Below are positions 25,719-34,004 of a DNA stretch of 64,000 nt, piece after piece. Made by a program: the position numbers and the translations under genes. The stretch comes from Streptomyces sp. CB03234 (GTDB taxonomy: Bacteria > Actinomycetota > Actinomycetes > Streptomycetales > Streptomycetaceae), in contig NZ_LIYH01000008.1 of the NCBI RefSeq assembly GCF_001905885.1, positions 1-64,000 of the forward strand, given 5' to 3'. The notes under the pieces were generated by a model. The model made no database searches. It worked only from the letters and a program-made list of their open reading frames with translations, and was not told the origin of the DNA. Within the stretch, counting starts at the first letter, position 1. Every line of letters begins with the position of its first letter.

Positions 25719-26258
25719 TCAGGGTGCGGCGTTGCCGACGAGCGCCGCCAACTCGCCGGCCGACTCGGAGGTCAGGCGGTAGAACCCCTGGAGGCTGATC
25801 GAGCGCTCGAGGCGGCCATCTGCCGTCACGTACTTCAGACCGCGGGTGTGGCCTCTCCGGTTGCGCCAGGTGAGTGTGGCCAGCAGATCGCCCGGGACGG
25901 GCACATCGAAGCGTACGGGCGTCGCGTCCACGTGCACCGCCGCGGCACCGCAGCCGTCGGCACCGAGCATCGACCAGTCGCCGTGCCCGGGGAACGCCGG
26001 GTCCTGCCACGTCGCCGGTGTGTTGCCGCAGCACTGGCGCCGCTCCATGTCGGTGACCCGCATCCGGCTCACCACGTAGACGACGCATCGGTTGACATGC
26101 AGCGCGTACACCTCGTCCCCCACCCGGGCGCCCGACCAGGCGGGCAGGGAGGAATGCACGCCACTGAAGGCAACAGGCGGCCGCTCGCCCACGCGACCCG
26201 CCTTGCGCAGGGCACGGCATGTGTCATGGGTCCACAGGACAGTGAAGGCATCAGGCAT
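25719..26258 (-). CDS. Hypothetical protein
   Basis: 179 residues from ATG 26258 (starts MPDAFTVLWTHDTCRALRKA). Soluble and beta-rich, with a Cys pair (RRQCCGNTPATWQDPAF) and GDWSMLGADGCGAAAVHVD. It ends ELAALVGNAAP. No family recognised. Monocistronic, between decayed DNA and the TetR gene. Confidence 0.6.
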   Translation of the reverse strand: MPDAFTVLWTHDTCRALRKAGRVGERPPVAFSGVHSSLPAWSGARVGDEVYALHVNRCVVYVVSRMRVTDMERRQCCGNTPATWQDPAFPGHGDWSMLGADGCGAAAVHVDATPVRFDVPVPGDLLATLTWRNRRGHTRGLKYVTADGRLERSISLQGFYRLTSESAGELAALVGNAAP

Positions 26259-26410
26259 GCCGTAACCCTACGAACGAGGACTGACAACCACCGTTGGACC
26301 GGGTCATGGAGGAACCGGCTGGGTGGGCCTGCCCCACCTTGCTCCCGCGCCGGCGGAGGTGCCGGTATCCGGCGGGTCGTGTCGGTCCCGGGGGTGCCTG
26401 GCGGAGAGTG

Positions 26411-27061
26411 TCAGGAGGGTGGGGACGGTGATTTCGCTCCTGATGTGTCGGGTGCGTCCGGCCACGCGGCCATCGCCGCGTCGACGATGCGATCCAGTGT
26501 CTCCCGCCCCGCCCCGTCGCAGGCCTGCTGGTTCATCCCCTGGATGACGGCCGCGTAGAAGGCCGCCAGCCCGTCAGCGTCGATGTCGGCGGGAAGTCGC
26601 CCGGCGTCGATGTCGGTGCGGATGCAGGCGGCGATCGAGGCCTTCGTGTCCTCGCGCATGGCGCGCAGCTTGTCCTTCACGTCCTGCGAGCCAGGGGTGC
26701 AGTTGGTCGCCCCCGTGATGATGAGGCAGCCCGGCGGGTGGCTCGCGTCGGCGTAGTCGGCGGCGAGGTGCCGCAGCATGGCGGCGATGGCCGAATAGGC
26801 GTCCGGACCCTGCGGCGGGGGAGCTCCGTACGTGTGCACGTACAGCTGGACGGCCTCGTCGAACAGCTGCCGCTTGTCGCCGAAGGCGGCGTACAGGCTC
26901 GGCGGGTTGATCCCCATCGCCTTGGTGAGCGAGGCAACCGACGTCGCATCGAAACCGTGCGTCCAGAACTCCCGCAGCGCGGCGGCCAGGGCCTGATCGC
27001 GGTCGAAGGAGCGCCGGCTCCGCCTGGGCGCGGCCTTGGCCGCGGCGCTTCTGCTGCTCAT
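26411..27061 (-). CDS. TetR/AcrR-family repressor
   Basis: 216 residues from ATG 27061. N-terminal HTH (ALREFWTHGFDATSVASLTKAMGINPPSLYAAFGDKRQLFDEAV) and a C-terminal ligand domain of the kind containing GCLIITGATNC. Divergent from an alpha/beta-hydrolase, with two palindromic operators between them. It most likely represses both genes; the ligand is unknown. Confidence 0.9.
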   Translation of the reverse strand: MSSRSAAAKAAPRRSRRSFDRDQALAAALREFWTHGFDATSVASLTKAMGINPPSLYAAFGDKRQLFDEAVQLYVHTYGAPPPQGPDAYSAIAAMLRHLAADYADASHPPGCLIITGATNCTPGSQDVKDKLRAMREDTKASIAACIRTDIDAGRLPADIDADGLAAFYAAVIQGMNQQACDGAGRETLDRIVDAAMAAWPDAPDTSGAKSPSPPS

Positions 27062-27083
27062 GGCCGCAGTCTATCGCCAACCG

Positions 27084-27095
27084 TAGCGATCGCTA
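27084..27095. promoter_or_regulatory. TetR operator 1
   Basis: TAGCGATCGCTA, a perfect 12-bp palindrome, 23 bp upstream of the TetR start. It shares the TAGCG-CGCTA arms with operator 2. Confidence 0.65.
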
Positions 27096-27127
27096 AAGAA
27101 GTACTGCTACGGTCGTCGACATCGCAC

Positions 27128-27149
27128 AGCTTTAGCGTTCGCTAAAGCT
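27128..27149. promoter_or_regulatory. TetR operator 2
   Basis: Perfect 10-bp arms AGCTTTAGCG and CGCTAAAGCT around TT, 40 bp upstream of the hydrolase start. A typical TetR-type site. Confidence 0.75.
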
Positions 27150-27188
27150 GAGGCGAGCCGACCATCATGCCGCGAAAGGGAAGCTCTG

Positions 27189-27971
27189 ATGACCACGCCG
27201 ACACCTGTCGCCTTCGCCCGCACCGTCCGCGGAAGCGGCCCCGGCCTCCTTCTCGCCCACGGGGCGGGCGGCGGCATCGAGGCCAACTACGGACCGATCA
27301 TGGAAGGGCTCGCCGCGAGGCACACCGTTGTCGGGGTGGACTACCCCGGCAGCGGCGCGACCCCGAAGAACCAGGGGGACCTTGACGTCGACGAGCTGGC
27401 GGAGCAGCTTGTTGCAGCGGCCGACGCCGAGGGGCTCGACACCTTCGCTGTCAGCGGATACTCACTCGGCGGGCCTGTCGCGATCCGCCTCGCCGCGCGT
27501 CACCCGGAACGCGTCACCTCACTCCTCCTGAGCGCGACGTTCGCGCACGCCGACACCCGCACCGACCTCGCCGCCTCCATCTGGCACCAGCTGTTCGAAG
27601 CCGGCCGGCACGACGTGCTCGCCGAATACCTGAACCTGATGGCACTGGGCGAACCGGCTCTCAACGCCATGACCCCCGCCCAGGTTTCCGGTGCCGCCGG
27701 GCAGCTCGCGTCCGCCCTGCCCGCCGGCACCGCAGAGCAGGTCGACCTGGTCCGAAGGGTCGACGTCCGCGGCGACCTTGCCGACATCCACGTACCGGCA
27801 CTCGTCGTCGTCACCACCGCCGACCCGCTCATATCCCCGGCCCTTCAGCGGGAACTCGCGGCCGCCATCCCCACCGCCGAGGTCGCTGAACTCCCGGCCG
27901 GACACCTGCCGTTCACCGAATGCCCTGAGCAGTGGCTCAAGCTCATCACCGACTTCCTCGCACGGCACTGA
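27189..27971 (+). CDS. Alpha/beta-hydrolase with Ser nucleophile
   Basis: 260 residues from ATG 27189. Motifs: LLAHGAGGGIEANYGPI (oxyanion region), SGYSLGGPVAIRLAARHPERV (nucleophile Ser), VVTTADPLISP (Asp) and LPAGHLPFTECPEQW (His). Cytoplasmic hydrolase of unknown ester or similar substrate. Controlled by the divergent TetR protein. Confidence 0.88.
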   Translation: MTTPTPVAFARTVRGSGPGLLLAHGAGGGIEANYGPIMEGLAARHTVVGVDYPGSGATPKNQGDLDVDELAEQLVAAADAEGLDTFAVSGYSLGGPVAIRLAARHPERVTSLLLSATFAHADTRTDLAASIWHQLFEAGRHDVLAEYLNLMALGEPALNAMTPAQVSGAAGQLASALPAGTAEQVDLVRRVDVRGDLADIHVPALVVVTTADPLISPALQRELAAAIPTAEVAELPAGHLPFTECPEQWLKLITDFLARH

Positions 27972-28151
27972 ATATGCCTCACCGGTCCGGCGCTCGGCCT
28001 CCGGTGACCACGGGGCGAGCCGGCGTCACCCCGGCGCCCGTTGCGGCGGACCGGTGAGACATGTTGGGGGGCCGGCGCGGCAACGTTCCTCGGCATTCAC
28101 GCCGGCCACGCCGGCTTCGCCACCCCGGCTGGAGCGCTTGCCCCCCCGTAC

Positions 28152-28688
28152 TCAGGGAGTCCGGGGCTGGGCACGTCGCCATTCTCCGGAATGGCCAGGT
28201 GGGAGCGCCAGGTCACGTCGGACGGCCACGTAGTAGCCCTCACGTGCGGCGCGTTGGCGCTTGAGCAAGGTCGACCAGGTTTCCGGGCAATGAGTCCGGT
28301 CTCGCAGGAACCCTTCCATCTCCATCACCACGACGACCCACTCGCGGGCTTTCTCCACGACGTCCGGGGTGCCGAGCATCAACAGTGCCTCCCCGGCTGG
28401 ATCCCGGGCATCAGTGGCATCGGCCAGGTGCGGCGCCGCTTCCTCGGGTGACAGGGGATGCGGGTGCGGATCGTTGCCGAGGTGCGCCGCGACCCGGTAT
28501 GCCAGGGTGACACTCTTCTTCAGCGACCTGGCGTAGTCGGCGTACGCCGTCATCCGCCGCTCTTCCCATTGGGCCGCCTGCTCGCGACGGAAGCGGGCTT
28601 GATCGCCGCGCGTGCTCGCCAAGTACGAGCCCAGGGCACCGATCACCACGCCGATCAGGGCAGGGAGTTGTTGTATGAACGCTGACAT
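28152..28688 (-). CDS. Hypothetical membrane-anchored protein
   Basis: 178 residues from ATG 28688. One N-terminal hydrophobic helix (LPALIGVVIGALGSYLAS), then a charged helical region (RRMTAYADYARSLKKSVTLAYRVAAH) and a Pro-rich middle; the rest is soluble and probably cytoplasmic. This layout is common among Streptomyces proteins of unknown function. An upstream in-frame extension to 28829 lacks coding character. Confidence 0.65.
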   Translation of the reverse strand: MSAFIQQLPALIGVVIGALGSYLASTRGDQARFRREQAAQWEERRMTAYADYARSLKKSVTLAYRVAAHLGNDPHPHPLSPEEAAPHLADATDARDPAGEALLMLGTPDVVEKAREWVVVVMEMEGFLRDRTHCPETWSTLLKRQRAAREGYYVAVRRDLALPPGHSGEWRRAQPRTP

Positions 28689-28955
28689 GGCCGCACGGTA
28701 TATCGCCAGGACAGGCGCGACTTGATGGCATCTCAATCGGTGAACGCGATGCATGGAGCTTTGCCGGCCGTCAGCGGCGGGGGTCTCGGCGGGACCGGAA
28801 CGGCGGGACGCCATGGGCACATGGCTCAAGGCATCGCCAAAGGAAACGACGTCTTAAGGCGGTTGATCGCCCGTCCGACGGCAAGCGGTAGTCACGTGAT
28901 CGGCCGGACAGGTCCTACGCTGTCCGCACGAATACCGGCGTCAAGGAGTAGAGCA

Positions 28956-30722
28956 GTGCGGATAGAGCGTCATCAGGTAAGCGAGGCAGTCGTATCGGCG
29001 GCGCGCGAGGACTTCGCGAACCGGATCGGGGGACACGTCCGGTCCATGTCGAAGGCCGGCCGGATGGCCACCTACGAATGGCAGTCGGTCGCCGACGAGT
29101 TCCTCGATTACCTGGGTGCCCTCTCCGTCGAGACGCCGAGCCTCGACACCCCGGAGGCCAAGGCCGCTCTCAAGGACGCGACCGAGGCTGCGGCCGGCGC
29201 CGTCTGCTTTTCGGCGTACTACCCGCACTGCACCTTCCAGGTCTTCCTCGACTACGTGAACTTCGGCATGAGCTATGACCCGAGCGACGAGGCCGGCGCC
29301 GGGGCCGAGGAAAGCGTGACCCCTGGGGAGTGGATCGACGCGTTCTGCCTCGCGATCCTCAGAGGCAAGGCCAAGTGGCACGGTGAGGCCTTCCACTTCG
29401 CTCGCGAGAAGTTCGCTGGGGAGGCACAGGGAAGCCCCGCCGGCGAGCTCGTCACGGGCTTCACGGCTCACGTCCTGGACGACACCGGAAACGACGAGGA
29501 CTACCCGCCGAGCGCGCAGGCGAAGCTCGCCGCCATCGACGCCGCGCTGGCCCGGATCCGCAGCCGGGCCGAGGAGACCGGCGAAGGCCTCCTCGACCGG
29601 CCGGAGAGCGTGGCGCTGAGGGCACTGCGCGCCGTGGCCGCCGAGGACCGGGAGGCCTTCGACTCCGGTCTGGCCGCCCTCCTGGTCGCACACGCCACCG
29701 TTCACGGCCCCACTGCCTCGCCGAGCAGTCTCCTCCCTCTCCTGCCGCTCGGCCTGGCCGCGCTCGCGTACCGGACCCTGGGCTGGGCGCCGGCCCTCCA
29801 CACCGACTACCTCCCACACGCTCTGGTCACCGGTTTCGAGGACCGCGGCCCGCGGGTGGGGGGTTTTGGCCGCGACCGCCGCCCTGACGCGGTCGCCGCG
29901 CTGGCCGCAGGTCCGCTGGTGGTCGAGCGGCCGGCATACGAGCGGACGGTCAACGCGGAGAGCGAGGCCCTGTTCGACCAGTCCACCCGGGATGCCTTCA
30001 CCACGGACGAAGGAGAACCCCTCGCCGTATGGCGGCTCGGGAGCGCCATGCGTGATCAGGAGCTCCTCTTCAAGTGGCGCGCTGGGGACTCCGCCGATGT
30101 CACGGACGCCCAGCTCGCGAACCTGCGGCTGGCCTCCCAGCTGGGGGCGGCCCTGTTCCGCATCGCCCTGGCAGAGCCGGGCACCGAGGTGGAGGTGACC
30201 GTTGACGGCCAGAACCTGCGCTACCCGGCTGCGCGGGGAGAGGAGGCGAGCGCCGGCAACTGGGAGAACGCCACTGCCTTCGCCCTGATCACCGGCGTTC
30301 GCGAGAACCTCGCCCCCCTGGTCCTCGCCGGACCTGCGGTTGCCGGCAAGGACGGCTCCGCCTTCGCCGCGTTCCGGGAGGCTCTTCACGCCTATCTGAG
30401 GGGGGCGGATCCCGAGTCGGCGACGGAGCGGGCACTGCGGGAAGTCGAGAAGGCCAAGGACTGGGGCTTCTTCCCGCCGCCGGCCGTACTGCTGTCGCAG
30501 CTCGTGGAGGGCGACGAGGAGAGCTTCAACCTGGCTTTGGCCGATGCCCTCGAAGCCCACCGTGATCACTACCGGGTCGCCGACCGCGCCGACGATCCCG
30601 ACGCCACGATCGACCTCAACGTCCTCGCCCTGGCCTGCCACGCCCGCCGCCGGGGCTGGGACATCCGGGTCGAGTCCCCCTACCTGCCTCAGCGGCTCCT
30701 CAAGGCCGCCGAACCGGTCTAG
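28956..30722 (+). CDS. Imm49-family immunity protein, double-length
   Basis: 588 residues from GTG 28956 (AAGGAG upstream). It fits Immunity protein 49, a helical family that neutralises contact-dependent or polymorphic toxins. Two halves can be discerned: residues 1-290 (ending ALAYRTLGWAPALHTDYLP) and 300-588 (SEALFDQSTRDAF through ACHARRRGWDIRVESPYLP, the usual Imm49 tail). No toxin gene is in the window, so it is an orphan that may protect against neighbours' toxins. Confidence 0.75.
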   Translation: MRIERHQVSEAVVSAAREDFANRIGGHVRSMSKAGRMATYEWQSVADEFLDYLGALSVETPSLDTPEAKAALKDATEAAAGAVCFSAYYPHCTFQVFLDYVNFGMSYDPSDEAGAGAEESVTPGEWIDAFCLAILRGKAKWHGEAFHFAREKFAGEAQGSPAGELVTGFTAHVLDDTGNDEDYPPSAQAKLAAIDAALARIRSRAEETGEGLLDRPESVALRALRAVAAEDREAFDSGLAALLVAHATVHGPTASPSSLLPLLPLGLAALAYRTLGWAPALHTDYLPHALVTGFEDRGPRVGGFGRDRRPDAVAALAAGPLVVERPAYERTVNAESEALFDQSTRDAFTTDEGEPLAVWRLGSAMRDQELLFKWRAGDSADVTDAQLANLRLASQLGAALFRIALAEPGTEVEVTVDGQNLRYPAARGEEASAGNWENATAFALITGVRENLAPLVLAGPAVAGKDGSAFAAFREALHAYLRGADPESATERALREVEKAKDWGFFPPPAVLLSQLVEGDEESFNLALADALEAHRDHYRVADRADDPDATIDLNVLALACHARRRGWDIRVESPYLPQRLLKAAEPV

Positions 30723-30725
30723 GCC

Positions 30726-30747
30726 CCCGGCCATACGTCCGGCCGGG
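30726..30747 (+). terminator. Terminator hairpin after the Imm49 gene
   Basis: CCCGGCC (30726-30732) pairs with GGCCGGG (30741-30747), 4 bp after the stop codon. Confidence 0.6.
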
Positions 30748-31224
30748 ACCCGGGCGGCACGCCTACGGCGCTCACTCGGGCCGGGCGGTCGCGCGGCTGT
30801 CCGCGTACCGCACACCGGTGCGGCGTCGTCGCCACGGGAGCATGCGCATCGACGAGCAGCGCGTCGCAGACCCGGGCCGGCGCCGTGGAGACCATTCGCG
30901 CGGTCATGGAGGGCCTCCGGCAGCCGGTGGGCCACCTCCGGCACCACCCCGGTGTGACGCACCCAAGCGGGGCCGGGGTGAGGGCACGGGTGTACGCGGA
31001 CATCCGGCGCCCCGGCTCCACTGACTGGGCTGCGTCTCACGGTCCGTTACCCTCCTGCATGGCCGACGGAGTTGATCCGCTGCCCGGAGAGGGTCGGCCC
31101 TGAAATCATTTCGCCCGTCCTCGGCTCGTCCGGTACGGTTCGCGGGATTGTTTGCACTGCTGGGATCCCATGAGGTTCGCGTGTGGCCTCCCCGGCAGTT
31201 TCCAGGCTGAGAGCAGGTTTCGTC
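30748..31224. other. Gene-free stretch
   Basis: No gene, repeat or recognisable relic could be supported here. Confidence 0.4.
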
Positions 31225-31605
31225 ATGGCATGTCGTATCAGTGAGCTCGTGCTCGGTTGCCGCGATCCCGAGCTGCTGGCGCGGTTCTGGTGTGAGGTCC
31301 TGGACTTCGTCGTGCTCGACCGCGAGGACGACGGCACGCTGGAGATCGGGCCGCGCGAAGGGTTCGGCGGTCCGCAGCCGACGATCATCCTCAGTTACAG
31401 GGATGAGCCTGAGAAGGGGAAATCCCGGCTGCACATCGACGTCAACCCCACCGACCGCGATCAGGACGCCGAGCTCGAACGCCTGCTGAAGCTCGGTGCC
31501 CGCCCTGCCGACATCGGCCAGACAGGGGATGAGCAGTGGCATGTCCTGACCGACCCCGAAGGCAATGAGTTCTGCCTGCTCAAGTCCCGCCTCAACCCAC
31601 TCTGA
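31225..31605 (+). CDS. VOC-family (glyoxalase-like) protein
   Basis: 126 residues from ATG 31225. Paired beta-alpha-beta-beta-beta modules: ISELVLGCRDPELLARFWCEVLDF and GKSRLHIDVNPTDRDQDAELERLL, ending HVLTDPEGNEFCLLKS. Possible metal ligands are the His of LHIDV and the Glu of NEFCLL. The reaction is unknown; members range from lyases to resistance proteins. Confidence 0.85.
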   Translation: MACRISELVLGCRDPELLARFWCEVLDFVVLDREDDGTLEIGPREGFGGPQPTIILSYRDEPEKGKSRLHIDVNPTDRDQDAELERLLKLGARPADIGQTGDEQWHVLTDPEGNEFCLLKSRLNPL

Positions 31606-31702
31606 TGCTCAGCGGTCCTGCCTCGAAGTAAGTGAGGTCTCCGGTAGCGGGTTCATCGACCAAGAACTGTCGACGGTGTCCGCCGCTTCTAGAGTGATCC
31701 GT

Positions 31703-32374
31703 ATGCCGATACCCGTACACGCCCTCGCTCACCGGCCGTTGACCGCTGCGGCCGTCGCCGAGCTCATCGCCCTGCCGACCGCACCGCGGATCCCCGATGA
31801 CGGTGACGCGATCGATGCCGAGTTGCGGCGACGCGGATGGAGCTGGGAGCACGAACTGGTCTGTGACTCCTTCCGTACGGGATACGGACACGTACTGTGC
31901 AGTGACGGCCGCAGCTCGTTCGGCCACCCCGATGCCCGGCACTTCCTGGTCTTCGGCGAGCTGTACCCCGTCGACCCGTTCGACGAGGACATGGCAAATG
32001 GGCCGTGGCTGTACGGCCTCATGGACGACTGGCAGCAGCAGCCGGGATGGAGTGGCCGCAGACCATGCACCGTCCACGACTGCGAGGCCGTGCTCGCTCA
32101 AGCAGCACAGGCGGTGACCGACCACCTCGGCACTGCCCCGGAGCGGACGGTTCTGTCGTCCACCGCCCTGGTCACCGGGCCCGCGCTGACGCACCGCGTC
32201 TGGCGCACCCCCACCCATGCCCTGGTGCTCGGACCCGCGGCCGACAACGGCCCCTACGGCTACCTCACCCACCTGCAGCTGTCCTGCACCCCACTCACCT
32301 GCGGCCCTGAGCTGCCCCCCGAGGACAACGAAGACGGCCTGGCCGCCTGGATCACCGCGCACGTCGACTGGTGA
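31703..32374 (+). CDS. Hypothetical protein
   Basis: 223 residues from ATG 31703; GTG 31694 is an alternative. Soluble, acidic, with Trp and His-rich segments (RRGWSWEHELVCDSF, SFGHPDARHFLVFGELYPVDPFDED) and a C-terminal PPEDNEDGLAAWITAHVDW. No recognised family. Its end faces the end of the minus-strand biosynthetic operon. Confidence 0.6.
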   Translation: MPIPVHALAHRPLTAAAVAELIALPTAPRIPDDGDAIDAELRRRGWSWEHELVCDSFRTGYGHVLCSDGRSSFGHPDARHFLVFGELYPVDPFDEDMANGPWLYGLMDDWQQQPGWSGRRPCTVHDCEAVLAQAAQAVTDHLGTAPERTVLSSTALVTGPALTHRVWRTPTHALVLGPAADNGPYGYLTHLQLSCTPLTCGPELPPEDNEDGLAAWITAHVDW

Positions 32375-32508
32375 CCTCTGAGGGCATGTGGTGCTTCGCC
32401 CCCTCGGTCGCCCGTATGGTCGGCGGCGTGCTCCGGTTCCTCCCGCTCATCGTCGCGGCGGGAGGAACCAGGCAGGGTACGGAGGGCCGCTCCGCTGCCG
32501 GGGATGGA

Positions 32509-33783
32509 TCACCTGTAGGTCGGGGCCAGGTGGCACAGGGCGGCATCGGCTTCCGCGGCCGCCAGTGAGGCGGTCGCCGCGCGGGTCAGTACGTGGCCGA
32601 GCCGTTCGTGGCTGTTGTGCGGGTATCGGGTGGTGCGGCCCGGTTGGGCCTTGCTGTGGTAGGAGACCACCGAGGGGAAGTTGGCCATGACGGTGAGGTC
32701 GGGGGCTTGTGCGACCACGCCGTCGCGGCCGGCGAGGAAGCGGATGGCGGCTCCCTCGGACCGGGTGGGGGTCAGGTCGGGCGTACCACCGCTGTGCGCG
32801 ACGATGGACTGCTCCAGGAGCGGGATGCCCAGGGCCTGTTCGACGAGATCCGGAATGAAGTCGCCGCCGGTCCGTGCGTTGATCTCGATCAGGACAGGGC
32901 CGCGTGGGGTCAGTTTCACCTCCGTGTGCGCGGGTCCGAAGTCGAAGCCGATGGCGTCGAGCGCTGCCAGGGCGAGGTCGGCGGCCTGCTGGGCGTGGGG
33001 GACGGTGGAGGGGAAGGTGTGGCCGAGTTCGACGAAGTGCGGAGTGGTGCCGAGGAGCTTGTCCGTCACCCCGAGAACGGTCGTCCTTCCCGCGAAGGTG
33101 AAGGTCTCCACGCTGACCTCGTGGCCGAAGACGCACTCCTCGACCAGGGCGCCGGGAATGCGAGGTTGCCCCTTGGAGTTCACGGGACTCTGCGCGATCT
33201 CCGTGATTCCCTGGGCGAGTTGCTCAATGGTGTGGCAGATGCGTACCCCGATGCTCGCCGACTCGTCGATCGGTTTGACGACGCACGGGAGAGGGATTTC
33301 CTCGAGGAGGGAGTCGATCTCGTCGGTGGAGCGGACGAAGCGGAATCCAGGCACCGCCACGCCGTGTTCGGCGCAGGCCGTCCTGGTCCGGAGCTTGTCG
33401 CGCGCACGGGCAGCGGCGTCGGGGGCGATTCCCGGCAGGCCGAGGCGGTGGGCGACGGCCGCGGCCGTCGGTACGTAGTACTCCATCACCGTCATCACGC
33501 CGCACAGCCCGGCGTCCTGGGACGATCCGCCCGGCCCCAGGGCGGTGAGCAGTGTCTTCGCGATGGTCTCGGGGTCCTGGGTGTCGCAGACGAGGATCTG
33601 CTCGGAGGTTTCGCGGATGGCGCGCGCGGTCTGCGGTTCGGCGTCGTAGCGGGCCGGGTCGGAGGTGACGAAGACGGGGCTCAGGCCCATGGCCACGGCC
33701 TGGCGCAGGGCGCGCATTCCGGTGCCGGTGAGATTGCTCTCCAGGAAGGCGAGGCGGCGCGGAGGACGGGAGGCGGTGGTCAT
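32509..33783 (-). CDS. ATP-grasp ligase
   Basis: 424 residues from ATG 33783, coupled to the SxtJ-like gene (ATGA). N-terminal Rossmann-like part (RRLAFLESNLTGTGMRALRQAV), then the ATP-grasp fold: DKLRTRTACAEHGVAVPGF, LPCVVKPIDESASIGVRIC (ATP-binding Lys), ALVEECVFGHEVSVETF, and GPVLIEINARTGGDFIPDLVEQA (Mg-binding E-x-N). These enzymes join a carboxylate to an amine through an acyl phosphate. In this operon it probably forms an amide in the product scaffold. The closest relatives are carboxylate-amine (L-amino-acid-ligase-like) enzymes. Confidence 0.88.
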   Translation of the reverse strand: MTTASRPPRRLAFLESNLTGTGMRALRQAVAMGLSPVFVTSDPARYDAEPQTARAIRETSEQILVCDTQDPETIAKTLLTALGPGGSSQDAGLCGVMTVMEYYVPTAAAVAHRLGLPGIAPDAAARARDKLRTRTACAEHGVAVPGFRFVRSTDEIDSLLEEIPLPCVVKPIDESASIGVRICHTIEQLAQGITEIAQSPVNSKGQPRIPGALVEECVFGHEVSVETFTFAGRTTVLGVTDKLLGTTPHFVELGHTFPSTVPHAQQAADLALAALDAIGFDFGPAHTEVKLTPRGPVLIEINARTGGDFIPDLVEQALGIPLLEQSIVAHSGGTPDLTPTRSEGAAIRFLAGRDGVVAQAPDLTVMANFPSVVSYHSKAQPGRTTRYPHNSHERLGHVLTRAATASLAAAEADAALCHLAPTYR

Positions 33784-33950
33784 CGGGTCACCATCCGGCC
33801 GGTGACGGGAGCTTCGGGGAGATTGATCAGGTACGAGTCGCGGGTGCGGTCCACGGTGCGGTCCAGGGGGTCGCGGCCGAGCAGCCGGAGTACCACGGCT
33901 GCCGGGGCCAGGAGCAGTACGTAGGTCATGGTCAGCAGAACGTTTCGCAC
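33780..33950 (-). CDS. Small SxtJ-like membrane protein (shortened)
   Basis: 56 residues from GTG 33950. One hydrophobic helix (NVLLTMTYVLLLAPAAVVL), then RLLGRDPLDRTVDRTRDSYLI, which matches the C-terminal signature of SxtJ-type proteins that accompany carbamoyltransferases. The usual N-terminal half with additional membrane helices is absent. Its stop overlaps the ATP-grasp start, and it lies 54 bp after the carbamoyltransferase gene. Confidence 0.7.
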   Translation of the reverse strand: MRNVLLTMTYVLLLAPAAVVLRLLGRDPLDRTVDRTRDSYLINLPEAPVTGRMVTR

Positions 33951-34004
33951 GGGGATCTCTCGGGTGAGTGAGGGGCGCGGACAGAAAGGTACGGGTGCGG
34001 TGTG

